The notes beneath the pieces are model-generated. The model was not told the DNA's origin and made no database searches. It was given only the letters and a program-made list of their open reading frames with translations. Positions 17,404 to 25,629 of a DNA stretch of 64,000 nt are shown one piece after another. The stretch comes from an uncultured Eubacteriales bacterium. GTDB taxonomy: Bacteria > Bacillota > Clostridia > Monoglobales > Monoglobaceae. The DNA lies in contig CAJKNM010000001.1 in NCBI GenBank assembly GCA_905201285.1, positions 4,119 through 68,118 on the forward strand, given 5' to 3'. The position numbers and the translations under genes are program-made. The first letter of the stretch is position 1; each line of letters begins with the position of its first letter.

Positions 17404-17611
17404 AGCGTAAACGCCTCCTTTAAATTTGGTATCTTCATTTTATCAGAAGGCATTTAATTTGACGAATGTACGGATAAAAAAGAAAAAGCCAAAAACCCAT
17501 TTTACTGAGTTTTCAGCTCTATCTTTTGCCTTTGCTATGCCAATTTAGCTAAATTTTCATGTTTTCAAAATTACTTCCTTATCTGGTCTTGGCATTTGCG
17601 GTGACCTTTAG

Positions 17612-18565
17612 TTATTTATTATATGTTATTGTGACGGAGGTGCTGTTTTCGTCCCAGACAACCCTTCCGCCGACCGCCTGAACAACATCGCGGATAGGAA
17701 GAAGCACGCGGTTGTTATATTCAATCGCCGGAGACGAAAGATATACTGTCTCTCCGTTAACGCGCATAAACTCACTTTCGGGCTTTATCAGAATTCTATA
17801 GCCGTCTATATCTATGCCGGCATAGTTCATATCGTCATACCATTCGATTTTTGCGCCCATATCCTCTAATACCGAGCGAAGCGGAACGAGCGTGCGGAAA
17901 CGTTTATTATCGGTCACGGGGGCCTGGTCAAAGTCAACCTCATCTCCGTTGACATAAACGGTTATAAGATTTTCGTAAGGAATTTCGTGAGCCTCGGCGT
18001 ACGAGAGCGCGGTCGGCTCATCACTGAGCTTACAGTAAATCTTAACGCCCGGGCTGTCGAGAAAGGCGTCCTCTGAGATTGAGTCCACCGTTGACGCAAT
18101 CGATATCGACGAAAGATTCGGGCATTTGGCAAATGCCTTTTCGCCTATTCCTCTCACGCCGTAAGGAACGGTTATCCCTATTAACGCCTCGCACTGATAG
18201 AATACGCCCTCTTCAATGGTGCTGATTCCCTTTGAAAGATGAACGGCTTTTATACTGCTGCTATAGGCGAAGCACATACTTCCGACAGAAGATATTGTAT
18301 TCGGAAGGGTTACTTCGGTAATGTTCTCACTTCCGCCGAAAGCGCCGTCACCGAGCGCGGTAACCGAATACCCGTCAATCGTATCGGGAACATCCACGCG
18401 GCCGTTTATATCGTCAACTCCGGTAATCGTTGCAGAGCTTCCGATGACGGTATAGGTATAGATATCACTTTTATACGTATTTGCATCTGCGTCTTCCGCT
18501 GAAACCGTGCCGACGCACAAAAGTGAGATTATAAGCAGAAACGCAGCAAAAATGTGTTTCTTCAT
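17612..18565 (-). CDS. BspA-like LRR protein with copper amine oxidase N-terminal-like domain
   Basis: A 317-residue secreted protein: signal peptide (1-23), LRR_5 repeats (about 50-185; VTEVTLPNTISSVGSMCFAY-type units), and a C-terminal copper-amine-oxidase N1-like domain (about 205-317) with VNGDEVDFDQAP, RTLVPLRSVLEDMGAKIEW and VLLPIRDVVQAVGG. In clostridia this last domain is a common non-catalytic surface module that often binds cell wall; no oxidase is present. It starts at an ATG after GAGGTG and has its own strong promoter at 18616-18644. It has no dockerin and no GTTAG box, so it is probably not part of the 4.7-15 kb surface regulon despite similar repeats. Confidence 0.85.
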   Translation of the reverse strand: MKKHIFAAFLLIISLLCVGTVSAEDADANTYKSDIYTYTVIGSSATITGVDDINGRVDVPDTIDGYSVTALGDGAFGGSENITEVTLPNTISSVGSMCFAYSSSIKAVHLSKGISTIEEGVFYQCEALIGITVPYGVRGIGEKAFAKCPNLSSISIASTVDSISEDAFLDSPGVKIYCKLSDEPTALSYAEAHEIPYENLITVYVNGDEVDFDQAPVTDNKRFRTLVPLRSVLEDMGAKIEWYDDMNYAGIDIDGYRILIKPESEFMRVNGETVYLSSPAIEYNNRVLLPIRDVVQAVGGRVVWDENSTSVTITYNK

Positions 18566-18585
18566 TATTAATCACCTCATAATAA

Positions 18586-18644
18586 AATTTGTGCTTTTGA
18601 CAAAACACAAATTCTATTATAACATATTTTAAAAGAAAAATCAA
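18586..18644 (-). promoter_or_regulatory. Sigma-A promoter and inverted repeat upstream of the LRR gene
   Basis: On the minus strand a -35 TTGATT (18639-18644) and a -10 TATAAT (18616-18621) are 17 bp apart. Just downstream, AATTTGTG (18586-18593) and CACAAATT (18606-18613) form an inverted repeat at the expected start of transcription, either an operator or a 5' mRNA hairpin. The -35 lies at the very end of the preceding phosphoesterase gene. Confidence 0.7.
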
Positions 18645-19096
18645 ATTTTTTTCAATTCGATGTTTATTTCACCGTTATCGACGGTAAGAACAGCGTATCC
18701 GCTTCTTGCCGTTCCGGGGTTTACCACCCAAATATCGTTGTGTTCGAGAAGCTGACAGTGGGTATGACCGAAGATGCAAATGTCCGCCCCGAGCTCCTTT
18801 GCTTTCATTATTACACGAAGCGGCGACATCTTTACGCCATAGTTATGACCGTGGGTTAAGAAAATTTTCTTTCCGCAGAATTCAAAGAACCTGTCATAAG
18901 GAACATCACGTACAAACCAGTCGTTGTTGCCGAGGACATACGCAAACGGAATCCTCGGATAGGTTCTCATTATTTCCTCTGCATCGCTCTGCATGTCCCC
19001 CGTAAAAATAATAAGCTTAGTGTCGGGATTTTCCTTCATCGCTTTATGTATTCCCGCGGTGTAACGGTGGCTGTCGCTGAAAATAAGTGCTTTCAA
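18641..19096 (-). CDS. YfcE/MJ0936-type metallophosphoesterase
   Basis: A 151-residue single-domain phosphoesterase with the metal-binding motifs of the calcineurin-like superfamily: ALIFSDSH (D-x-H), FTGDMQSD (GD), VLGNNDWF (GNxD), LTHGHNYG and IFGHTHCQ (GH, GHTH). Family members hydrolyse small phosphodiesters in the cytoplasm; the natural substrate is usually unknown. I place the start at the TTG at 19096, giving LKALIFSDSH, because GGAG sits nine bases before it. A TTG five codons upstream lacks a suitable site. It stands alone, between the LRR gene and the divergent three-gene operon. Confidence 0.85.
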   Translation of the reverse strand: MKALIFSDSHRYTAGIHKAMKENPDTKLIIFTGDMQSDAEEIMRTYPRIPFAYVLGNNDWFVRDVPYDRFFEFCGKKIFLTHGHNYGVKMSPLRVIMKAKELGADICIFGHTHCQLLEHNDIWVVNPGTARSGYAVLTVDNGEINIELKKI

Positions 19097-19282
19097 TGTT
19101 ATTAACTCCAATTCTTAAATATAATTACAATACAGTCATATGTTTACATTAGACCTGTGCTAAGTATAGCATAAGCAAGGAAATACGTCAACCTTTGATA
19201 ATAAATTGAAAAAAATAGCACATATTTAATTTTTCGGCATAGATTATAAGTAGCGGTAACTATTTTTATAAGGAGTGGGATT

Positions 19283-19549
19283 ATGAACTTAGAGGATATG
19301 ATTAAAAATATGAATCCGCAGATGCTTTCAAACGCACTGAGCAGGATGAACAGTATTTTGTCTCCCGAGCAGATGAAGCAGGTGGAAAGAGCAATCAAGT
19401 CAACCGATAAGGGTCAGCTAAATGCGAAACTTAACAGCCTGACGGCGGAGGACCTCCGGCGTGAGCTTCAAAGCAATCCGGTGCTTGCGAAGCAGATGGC
19501 CGACAACCCTGAGCTTATGCAGAAGCTTAACGGAATTTTTAAGAAGTAA
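19283..19549 (+). CDS. Small helical protein of unknown function (operon gene 1 of 3)
   Basis: An 88-residue, cytoplasmic-looking, mostly helical protein rich in Met, Leu, Asn and Gln, with SPEQMKQVERAIKSTDKGQL and a C-terminal part DNPELMQKLNGIFKK. No signal peptide, membrane segment or cysteine. The ATG at 19283 follows AAGGAG. It is 14 bp from the next gene. I do not recognise the family. Composition and helical pattern resemble gene 2 of the same operon, so the two may be distant relatives or partners. Confidence 0.7.
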   Translation: MNLEDMIKNMNPQMLSNALSRMNSILSPEQMKQVERAIKSTDKGQLNAKLNSLTAEDLRRELQSNPVLAKQMADNPELMQKLNGIFKK

Positions 19550-19563
19550 CGAGGTGATGACAG

Positions 19564-19899
19564 ATGGCTGACGAGCTTGACTTATCAGGTGCGGTTGATA
19601 TGCTTAAAAATATGCTGAATAACGAAGAAGGCCAGCAACAGATACAGAATATTGTTTCGATGCTCGGTGGAGAGAACCAAGCCGAACAGCCGAAAAAGAC
19701 AAACGATCCGGATAATATCGAGATGATAATGAAGCTTCAAAAGGTTATGTCAATAGTGAATGATGCCGAGAACAGTCGCCAGGCGGCATTCCTGCGTTCG
19801 CTTGCACCGCTTCTTAAACCCGAGAGACGGGATAAACTCAATAAGGCTGTTCGCCTTCTCGGAATGGGCAAGGCGATTGAGGTCTTAAAACAGACATAA
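19564..19899 (+). CDS. Small helical protein of unknown function (operon gene 2 of 3)
   Basis: A 111-residue acidic helical protein: an N-terminal part LSGAVDMLKNMLNNEEGQQQ, a Gln/Lys/Asp linker, and a basic C-terminal helix bundle with AAFLRSLAPLLKPERRDKLN. No signal peptide or membrane segment. A GAGGTGA ribosome binding site lies just before the ATG. It is 14 bp downstream of gene 1 and 16 bp upstream of gene 3. The function is unknown; the tight trio suggests a common process. Confidence 0.7.
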   Translation: MADELDLSGAVDMLKNMLNNEEGQQQIQNIVSMLGGENQAEQPKKTNDPDNIEMIMKLQKVMSIVNDAENSRQAAFLRSLAPLLKPERRDKLNKAVRLLGMGKAIEVLKQT

Positions 19900-19915
19900 C
19901 GGTATAGGGAGGTGT

Positions 19916-20491
19916 ATGGCTATTTACAGACGGTACGGAACAACACCGGCCGGCGGAGGGCAGATGCCGAAGCCGCCGCACAATTCTATGGCACAGGGCG
20001 GCGTATCCGCGCCGAATAGGGAGTGTGGAGGAAATGCTTCCGAGCGGCGTGATACAAATTGCGGACGGCGTGATGCAAGTTGCGGCGGACAGCGAAACGG
20101 TTCGTTCCGCGGAAACGGGCAAGTTAACCGTGGAAATTATAGTAATCCTTCACAACGCGGCCATATGAATCCGCCGCCGGGTCATCATTCGACAAATCAA
20201 TGCGGTCAAACGGATAAACGTTTCCGAACAGAGGAAGGCGAATACGAAAAACCGCGAAGGTCTCCGCCGCATGGTGGAGGGGCGTTAGGTATGCTGACGC
20301 GGTTCATACCTCAATCGGTGTACAATCCCGAAACCGGAAAGGTGTTGGGGTTTATGTCGGCGGAGGATTTACTTATTGCGGCATTGATAATATTGATAAT
20401 AGACAGCAGTGATGAAGAAACAGATAATACGATGCTGGTATACGCCCTGATATATATACTTATATCGGATCATATCGACCTCCCGTTGTAG
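19916..20491 (+). CDS. Low-complexity Gly/Asn/Arg-rich protein with hydrophobic C-terminus (operon gene 3 of 3)
   Basis: A 191-residue protein. Residues 1-125 are low-complexity and basic, rich in Gly, Asn, Pro, Arg, Gln and Cys, with repeated short units such as ERRDTNCGRRDASCGG. A short ordered part follows (TRFIPQSVYNPETGKVLGF). The C-terminus has two hydrophobic segments, LLIAALIILIID and MLVYALIYILI, separated by an acidic hinge DSSDEETDN. The last part looks membrane-associated, with a disordered, possibly nucleic-acid- or wall-binding tail. The start follows GGGAGG. No family recognised. A coat or spore role would fit the composition but is not shown by the sequence. Confidence 0.65.
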   Translation: MAIYRRYGTTPAGGGQMPKPPHNSMAQGGVSAPNRECGGNASERRDTNCGRRDASCGGQRNGSFRGNGQVNRGNYSNPSQRGHMNPPPGHHSTNQCGQTDKRFRTEEGEYEKPRRSPPHGGGALGMLTRFIPQSVYNPETGKVLGFMSAEDLLIAALIILIIDSSDEETDNTMLVYALIYILISDHIDLPL

Positions 20492-20577
20492 CGAAAGCCG
20501 TATGGACTGTGCCGAGGGTACATTCAGGCGGCTTTCGTTGGATTCTCAAAAAAATCAAAAAAAATTTAAAAAATTGC

Positions 20578-20606
20578 TTGACATTTAAGTGGATATATGA
20601 TAGAAT
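20578..20606 (+). promoter_or_regulatory. Promoter of the tRNA-Thr gene
   Basis: Consensus -35 TTGACA (20578-20583) and -10 TAGAAT (20601-20606) with a 17-bp spacer, about 32 bp before the tRNA. Confidence 0.8.
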
Positions 20607-20637
20607 AGTCTTTGTCAGCGCGATAGAGCGCCGAATT

Positions 20638-20713
20638 GCTGGTATAGCTCAATTGGCAGAGCAGCTGATTTGTAATCAGCAGGTTGTAGGTTCAAGTCCT
20701 ATTACCAGCTCCA
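20638..20713 (+). tRNA. tRNA-Thr (anticodon TGT)
   Basis: A 76-base cloverleaf with encoded CCA. The acceptor stem GCTGGTA pairs with TACCAGC; the anticodon stem GCTGA/TCAGC holds loop TTTGTAA with anticodon TGT; the T-arm contains GGTTCAAGTCC. The discriminator base is T. It reads ACA and other ACN threonine codons. Confidence 0.97.
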
Positions 20714-20745
20714 AAAACGGCAAGGTTTTACACCTTGCCGTTTTT
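20713..20745 (+). terminator. Rho-independent terminator after tRNA-Thr
   Basis: AAAAACGGCAAGG (20713-20725) pairs with CCTTGCCGTTTTT (20733-20745) around a 7-base loop, ending in a T-tract. Confidence 0.92.
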
Positions 20746-20762
20746 ATTTGTATGATTGTCTG

Positions 20763-21092
20763 CTATGAAATGAGTTCAAATGTTACATTTGGAGTTTCCT
20801 TATGCACATCGTCAAAAATCTCAAGCATTGATACACAATATTCTCTTAAGTCATCGGGAAGCGTCAGGAAGCCATATATTTTCACTTTAATTCTTTCTCC
20901 ATCCATCCATAAATATCTCATACAATCCCACAAAGCATCCCAATTTTCACCGTAATATTCAGGCAGACCGAATTTTGTTTTTAAAATCAAGTGTATTTCA
21001 CCCAAATACTTGCATCCGGTAAAATCTAATATAATCGGGTTTTCTTTAATTGGTTTAAACGCATTTCTTCTGTATGCTTCTTCGTAATTCAT
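20763..21092 (-). CDS. Barstar-family ribonuclease inhibitor (immunity protein)
   Basis: A 109-residue protein with the barstar signature: ILDFTGCKYLGEIHLILKTKFGLPEYYGENWDALWDCMRY, split here by position as beta strand, helix and the YYGENWDALWD loop that fills the barnase active site. Length is slightly above B. amyloliquefaciens barstar. It acts in the cytoplasm by binding the cognate RNase with very high affinity. Directly upstream (10 bp) on the same strand is the fragment of a barnase-like domain, so this is a remnant of a toxin-immunity pair. The immunity gene looks intact while the toxin is cut. Confidence 0.9.
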   Translation of the reverse strand: MNYEEAYRRNAFKPIKENPIILDFTGCKYLGEIHLILKTKFGLPEYYGENWDALWDCMRYLWMDGERIKVKIYGFLTLPDDLREYCVSMLEIFDDVHKETPNVTFELIS

Positions 21093-21102
21093 TTAATCCC
21101 TC

Positions 21103-21303
21103 CTATTCAATCTCGATAAATGTGGCATAATGATCATAAGTTACAAATATTAATCCATCATTTGAAAACAGTATTCTCTCGGTTCCTCTGTATCCAAATT
21201 CATAATTAATGTCTGCCTCGTACCAAATCCTGTTTGGGACGGCAGGTAAATGTATATCAAACGGGGTGACATTTAGTGTCGGGTTTTTAGCTTGTGCAGT
21301 CAT
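21103..21303 (-). pseudogene. Barnase-like ribonuclease, C-terminal fragment
   Basis: From about RIWYEADINYEFGYRGTERI to the end, ILFSNDGLIFVTYDHYATF, this 66-residue piece matches the C-terminal half of barnase/guanyl-specific RNases. The positions equivalent to catalytic Glu73 (in EADINY), Arg87 (in RI) and His102 (in DHY) are all kept. The N-terminal helices and first strands of a full domain (about 110 residues) are missing. The frame stays open upstream to 21447, but that part does not look like barnase. It may be a recombined C-terminal toxin cassette of a larger polymorphic toxin, or a decayed gene. The barstar downstream supports the identification. Whether it is expressed or active is doubtful. 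Confidence 0.7.
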
Positions 21304-21514
21304 TATACACAAAAACCGGCAAAATTGCAAATAGTATGAGAAAATCATTTTCAGATGCTTTTTTTGATGGAGAAATGCCATTTCCGTGTATGAGGTTACT
21401 TTATTTCGGTGAGGAGTAAAAATATCGGGAAAAATATTGACAATCACGTTATTTGGATTTATACTTATAAGTAGTAAAAAACGGCAGAGTGCCTAATTAA
21501 AAAGGAGACCAACT

Positions 21515-22480
21515 ATGAAAAATGAACCTGTTTTGTTAAAACCGGCGTTTAAGGATTATATATGGGGAGGAACGCGGCTTCGCACCGAGTACGGAAAGGA
21601 CTGTGATTATGACCGCATTGCCGAAAGCTGGGAGTTATCGGCGCATAAGGATGGCCAGAGCATAGTTTCAAGCGGCGAGTATTCGGGGAAGACATTAACC
21701 GAGTATATAGATGCCTGCGGCAGCGAGATTCTCGGCACGCGCGGCGCGGCGTTTGAGATGTTCCCCATTCTGATAAAGTTTATTGATGCAAAGGATAACC
21801 TTTCGATTCAGGTTCACCCAAGTGACGAGTATGCGCTTAAAAACGAGGGTGAGTACGGAAAGACCGAGGTTTGGTATGTTCTATCGGCCGAGCCGGGGGC
21901 GGCGCTTTATTATGGCTTTAACCGTGAAATAACGAAGGACGAATACCGCCGCAGGATTGCCGATAACACAATAACAGAGGTTCTGAACCGTGTTGAAGCC
22001 AAGGCGGGGGATGTATTCTTTATTAAGCCCGGAACGGTTCACGCGATAGGAAGCGGACTTATGATTTGTGAGATTCAGCAGAATTCAAACACCACCTATC
22101 GTGTATATGACTATGACAGAAGAGGAGCGGACGGAAAGCCGCGTGAGTTACATATTGACAAGGCGGTTGACGTATCTGTGCTTGCTCCGTCGGATCAGGC
22201 GGACAGCAGCGGTAAGACTCAGCGGATGGACGGATATACCTTGAGGCTTATAGCAAAGTGCAAGTATTTTACCACAGAGAGAATCGAGGTTTCGGACAAG
22301 GCGGTATTGGAAGTCGACCGTGAAAGCTTCCGTTCAATAATTGTGACGGACGGCTGTGCAAAAATTAAAATGAACGAAGCTGAGCTTGATGTCAAAAAGG
22401 GTGACAGTGTGTTTGTTCCTGCGCAGAGCGGAAGTATTGAAATCGACGGAAGCTGCGGAATATTACTTTCGTATGTATAA
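21515..22480 (+). CDS. manA: Class I mannose-6-phosphate isomerase
   Basis: A 321-residue cupin enzyme of the short bacterial ManA type. It interconverts mannose 6-phosphate and fructose 6-phosphate. The Zn ligands are visible: Gln and His in IQVHPSDEYA, Glu in GKTEVWYVL, and His in PGTVHAIGSG. Start region PAFKDYIWGGTRL is typical. The ATG follows AAGGAGA. It leads a rightward group with the flavoprotein (32 bp gap), the ComEC-like hydrolase and holA. The grouping does not suggest one pathway. Confidence 0.93.
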   Translation: MKNEPVLLKPAFKDYIWGGTRLRTEYGKDCDYDRIAESWELSAHKDGQSIVSSGEYSGKTLTEYIDACGSEILGTRGAAFEMFPILIKFIDAKDNLSIQVHPSDEYALKNEGEYGKTEVWYVLSAEPGAALYYGFNREITKDEYRRRIADNTITEVLNRVEAKAGDVFFIKPGTVHAIGSGLMICEIQQNSNTTYRVYDYDRRGADGKPRELHIDKAVDVSVLAPSDQADSSGKTQRMDGYTLRLIAKCKYFTTERIEVSDKAVLEVDRESFRSIIVTDGCAKIKMNEAELDVKKGDSVFVPAQSGSIEIDGSCGILLSYV

Positions 22481-22512
22481 CGGCGGAACAAAAATAGAGC
22501 AGGAGAAGAAAG

Positions 22513-23694
22513 ATGAATAGTTTTGTTACGGAGCCGGAGAGAAGGCTTGAGATCAAAGAAAAGTATGATGTGGTTGTTGCCGGCGGAGGTATTGCGGGGA
22601 TTTCCGCCGCCCTCGCGGCGGCGAGGGGCGGAGCAAAAACGCTTTTAATCGAAAGGGAGTTTTCGCTCGGCGGACTTGCGACGCTCGGGTTGGTTACTAT
22701 TTACCTGCCGCTTTGCGACGGCAAGGGAAGGCAGGTCAGCTTCGGCATAGCGGAAGAGCTGTTCAGGCTTTCGGTTAAGTACGGAGCGGAGGCGAATTAT
22801 CCCGAGATGTGGCTCTCGGACCATACGGTCGAGGAGCGTGCGAAAGGGCAGAGGTTTGAAGTAAGGTATGACGCAAATGTTTTTGCTATTTTGTGTGAGC
22901 AAAGGTTAAAGGAAGAGGGCGTAGATATTTTATACGGAACCTCGGTTTGTTCCTGTGATGTTAATAACGGTCGGATAAACGCTCTTATTGTTGAAAATAA
23001 ATCGGGGAGGTATGCGGTTGAAGCGGGCGCAGTTGTTGACGCGACCGGGGATGCGGATATATGTGCTTTTTCGGGCGAGGAAACAGTTCTGTATGAGCCT
23101 AAGAATATTCTTGCCGCTTGGTATTATGCGGTTGAGGGCGGAACTAACAAGCTTCATATGCACGGCTTTGCCGAAGGCTCAAATGAGGACGTTAGGCTTC
23201 TTTCTCAAAAACGTTTCTGCGGAATTGACGGAAATGAAATATCCGAGATGGTACAGATGGCACATAATGAAATTCTGGCGGAATTTTTAAGGAAAGGCGG
23301 AGTCAGCGAGGAACACTCGCTTTCGTCAATCGCCGGAATTCCTCAGCTGAGAATGACAAGGCGGCTTGCCGGCACCTGTGAGATGACGACCGAAAAAGAG
23401 GGTGAGAGCATCGGAACAAGCGTGGGTGTAATTTCAAACTGGAAGAAGCGCGGGCCCGTTTATGAGGTTCCGTTTGAGTGCTTGTACGGAAAAAAGGTAA
23501 AAAATTTGATTACTGCTGGGCGCTGCATATCGGTATCGGACGAGATGTGGGATATTTCGAGGGTGATTCCGTGTTGTGCGGTTACCGGCGAGGCCGCAGG
23601 AACAGCGGCGGCGATGACCGACGATTTTTCGACTTTGGAGGTTGAGTCACTTCAAAGCAGACTGGAGGCGGCCGGAGTTAAGCTTCATATATAA
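22513..23694 (+). CDS. FAD-dependent oxidoreductase
   Basis: A 393-residue flavoprotein. An N-terminal Rossmann motif, VVVAGGGIAGISAALAAARG then LLIERE, binds FAD; a second FAD contact is likely at VVDATGDADICAFSG, and a C-terminal AGRCISVSDEMWD segment is typical of the FAD_oxidored group related to fumarate reductase/HdrA-like flavoproteins. No iron-sulfur cysteine cluster or signal peptide is seen, so it is probably soluble. The start follows AGGAGAAG. It lies 14 bp before the ComEC-like gene. The substrate cannot be predicted. Confidence 0.85.
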   Translation: MNSFVTEPERRLEIKEKYDVVVAGGGIAGISAALAAARGGAKTLLIEREFSLGGLATLGLVTIYLPLCDGKGRQVSFGIAEELFRLSVKYGAEANYPEMWLSDHTVEERAKGQRFEVRYDANVFAILCEQRLKEEGVDILYGTSVCSCDVNNGRINALIVENKSGRYAVEAGAVVDATGDADICAFSGEETVLYEPKNILAAWYYAVEGGTNKLHMHGFAEGSNEDVRLLSQKRFCGIDGNEISEMVQMAHNEILAEFLRKGGVSEEHSLSSIAGIPQLRMTRRLAGTCEMTTEKEGESIGTSVGVISNWKKRGPVYEVPFECLYGKKVKNLITAGRCISVSDEMWDISRVIPCCAVTGEAAGTAAAMTDDFSTLEVESLQSRLEAAGVKLHI

Positions 23695-23708
23695 AGGGTG
23701 AGAGGGAT

Positions 23709-24563
23709 ATGAGTACGCATGAGCGCACAGCGTTGATTGCATTATGGATAATTGCGGCGATACTTGTCTGCTGTGCCGCGTATATCGGTTTGGTTGACCG
23801 CGGATATGACGAGGTTTCGTTTATTGATGTTGGTGAAGCGGATTCGGCGTTTATCAAGACGCGGCATCATAAGGCGGTGCTTATAGACGGAGGAAACACC
23901 GGCTCGAGTGAGTATACCCTCACCAATTATCTGCGTTCAGGTTTTACCCCAAGGCTTGATGCGGTGTTCGTTTCGCATATGCATGATGACCATATGAACG
24001 GTGTGATTGAGCTTATTAACGGCGGTTATCCAATATCACGCATATATGTTTCAAGGTCCTCGGGTGCGTGTGATGAATTGTCAAAGCCCGCGGAGGAGCA
24101 TAAAATTCCTATTTTTGAAATTCAAAAGGGCGATATTATAGATATTGACAATACTAAGTTTACAATTATGTCTGATGGATATTCGGCGGCAGATGATGAC
24201 GAAAATGACCGGTCCTTGATTATCAGAATGGATTGCGGGAAAAATTCGTTTTTGTTCACGGGTGATGCAACCTCGAATGAAGAAAGCGAAATCCTAAATG
24301 ATAATATTGACGTTGACTTTTTAAAGGTCGGACATCACGGCTCAAAGACCTCATCTTCTCCGGAGTTTATTGAAAAGGTAAGTCCTCAGCTTGCTGTAAT
24401 CAGTGTAGGATTGAATAACTCATATCACCATCCTTCGCCGCAAACGCTTGATACGCTGGAAAAACAGAGAGTTCCAATTCTCAGGACGGACTATGACGGA
24501 ACTGTCACGGTGATAATGACCGAGGATGATATACGAAATATCTGTACGAGTGAGCATAACTGA
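23709..24563 (+). CDS. Membrane-tethered metallo-beta-lactamase-fold hydrolase, ComEC C-terminal-domain type
   Basis: A 284-residue protein with one N-terminal membrane helix (about residues 8-28) and an MBL domain. The metal motif is SHMHDDHMNG; further ligands lie in FTGDATSNEE and VGHHGSKTSSS, and the whole, from FIDVGEADSAFI to LRTDYDGTVTV, follows the C-terminal nuclease-like domain of ComEC/Rec2. The ComEC competence channel domain is absent. The domain would sit outside the membrane if the helix is a signal anchor. It is followed by holA, the gene that often follows comEC in Firmicutes, so this may be a remodelled comEC locus. A role in DNA processing is inference. Confidence 0.85.
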   Translation: MSTHERTALIALWIIAAILVCCAAYIGLVDRGYDEVSFIDVGEADSAFIKTRHHKAVLIDGGNTGSSEYTLTNYLRSGFTPRLDAVFVSHMHDDHMNGVIELINGGYPISRIYVSRSSGACDELSKPAEEHKIPIFEIQKGDIIDIDNTKFTIMSDGYSAADDDENDRSLIIRMDCGKNSFLFTGDATSNEESEILNDNIDVDFLKVGHHGSKTSSSPEFIEKVSPQLAVISVGLNNSYHHPSPQTLDTLEKQRVPILRTDYDGTVTVIMTEDDIRNICTSEHN

Positions 24564-24614
24564 GACAGGTAATGCGTGATTCGATAGAAAGCATTGCCGG
24601 GAAAGGATAAATTT

Positions 24615-25628
24615 ATGACGTATGACGAACTGACAACCAAAATAAAGAGCGGAAAGTTAAGCGGAATATTTTTCTTCTATGGTGAGGAAAGGTATCTGCT
24701 TGAAAAAAGCATTGCGCTTATCAAAAAAAAGGTAATTACCCCGGGGACAGAGGCATTTAACTTCTTTAAGTTCGATGGGAAGAAGGTCGCTATAGATGAA
24801 ATTTCCGCTGCTGTTGACAGGTTCCCTCAGATGTCGCCGATGAAGCTGATAATCGTCAAAAACAGTGGAATGTTAAACAATGCGGTACTCAAGGAATTTA
24901 AAATAATAAAGAAGATAGTTGTTCCGTCAGACACCTGTCTGATATTTGTTGAGGACAGCTTTGACAAAAAGAAACTGAAAAATCTTTCGTTCATCGAAGA
25001 CGGCGGCGGTGTTGTCTCGTTTAACTATATGCCGTTTAATAAGCTTGAAATCTGGATAGAGAAGCGGTTTAAGTCAGAGGAAAAGGAAATTTTAGAAAGG
25101 GATACGCGGTATATCCTTCAGCTTTGCGGTCAGTCGCTTGAGAAGCTGACGCGCGAATGTGAAAAGCTTAGCCTGTATACCGGAGAAAGGCGAAAAGTCA
25201 CCCGTCGGGATATAGACGCAGTGATTGAAAAAACGGTAGAATTCACCACCTATAATATGGTTGATAATGTTGTGTCGGGGCAGGTGGGAAAGGCATTTGA
25301 ACAGCTTAAATATCTGCGCGATACAGATGAAAAACCGTTTTATATATTAAATTTGGTTATGTCGCGTCTGTCAGAGCTTCTGCTTTGCAAGCTTCTCAAA
25401 GAGGACGGACTTTCAACAGCGGAAATCGGGAGTTATTTCGATTTCCCGAGGCCCGCATTCGTTGTAAACAAAACTATTGAAGAAAGCCGAAGCTTCAGCG
25501 AGAAATATTTAAAATCTATGATAAACAGGGGTCTTTATTATGACCTCGAATGTAAACAGGGGCGACTTTCGCCGTGGCCGGCACTGGAATTATACCTCGC
25601 CGAGCTTACCGACAGAAAGCGCAGGTAA
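24615..25628 (+). CDS. holA: DNA polymerase III delta subunit
   Basis: A 337-residue HolA protein, the clamp-loader subunit that opens the beta clamp. The N-terminal part GIFFFYGEERYLLEKSIALI is typical, followed by an AAA+-like domain without a functional Walker A, and the C-terminal collar domain with LNLVMSRLSELLLCKLL. The ATG at 24615 is chosen because AAAGGA lies seven bases upstream; a TTG seven codons earlier lacks such a site. It converges with the WalJ-like gene with a single base between the stops. Confidence 0.9.
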   Translation: MTYDELTTKIKSGKLSGIFFFYGEERYLLEKSIALIKKKVITPGTEAFNFFKFDGKKVAIDEISAAVDRFPQMSPMKLIIVKNSGMLNNAVLKEFKIIKKIVVPSDTCLIFVEDSFDKKKLKNLSFIEDGGGVVSFNYMPFNKLEIWIEKRFKSEEKEILERDTRYILQLCGQSLEKLTRECEKLSLYTGERRKVTRRDIDAVIEKTVEFTTYNMVDNVVSGQVGKAFEQLKYLRDTDEKPFYILNLVMSRLSELLLCKLLKEDGLSTAEIGSYFDFPRPAFVVNKTIEESRSFSEKYLKSMINRGLYYDLECKQGRLSPWPALELYLAELTDRKRR

Positions 25629-25629
25629 A

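Noticed and set aside
17404..17611. Possible gene or RNA between the LRR gene and the TnpV-like gene
   Set aside because: No open frame with a ribosome binding site and no convincing hairpin; left as non-coding.
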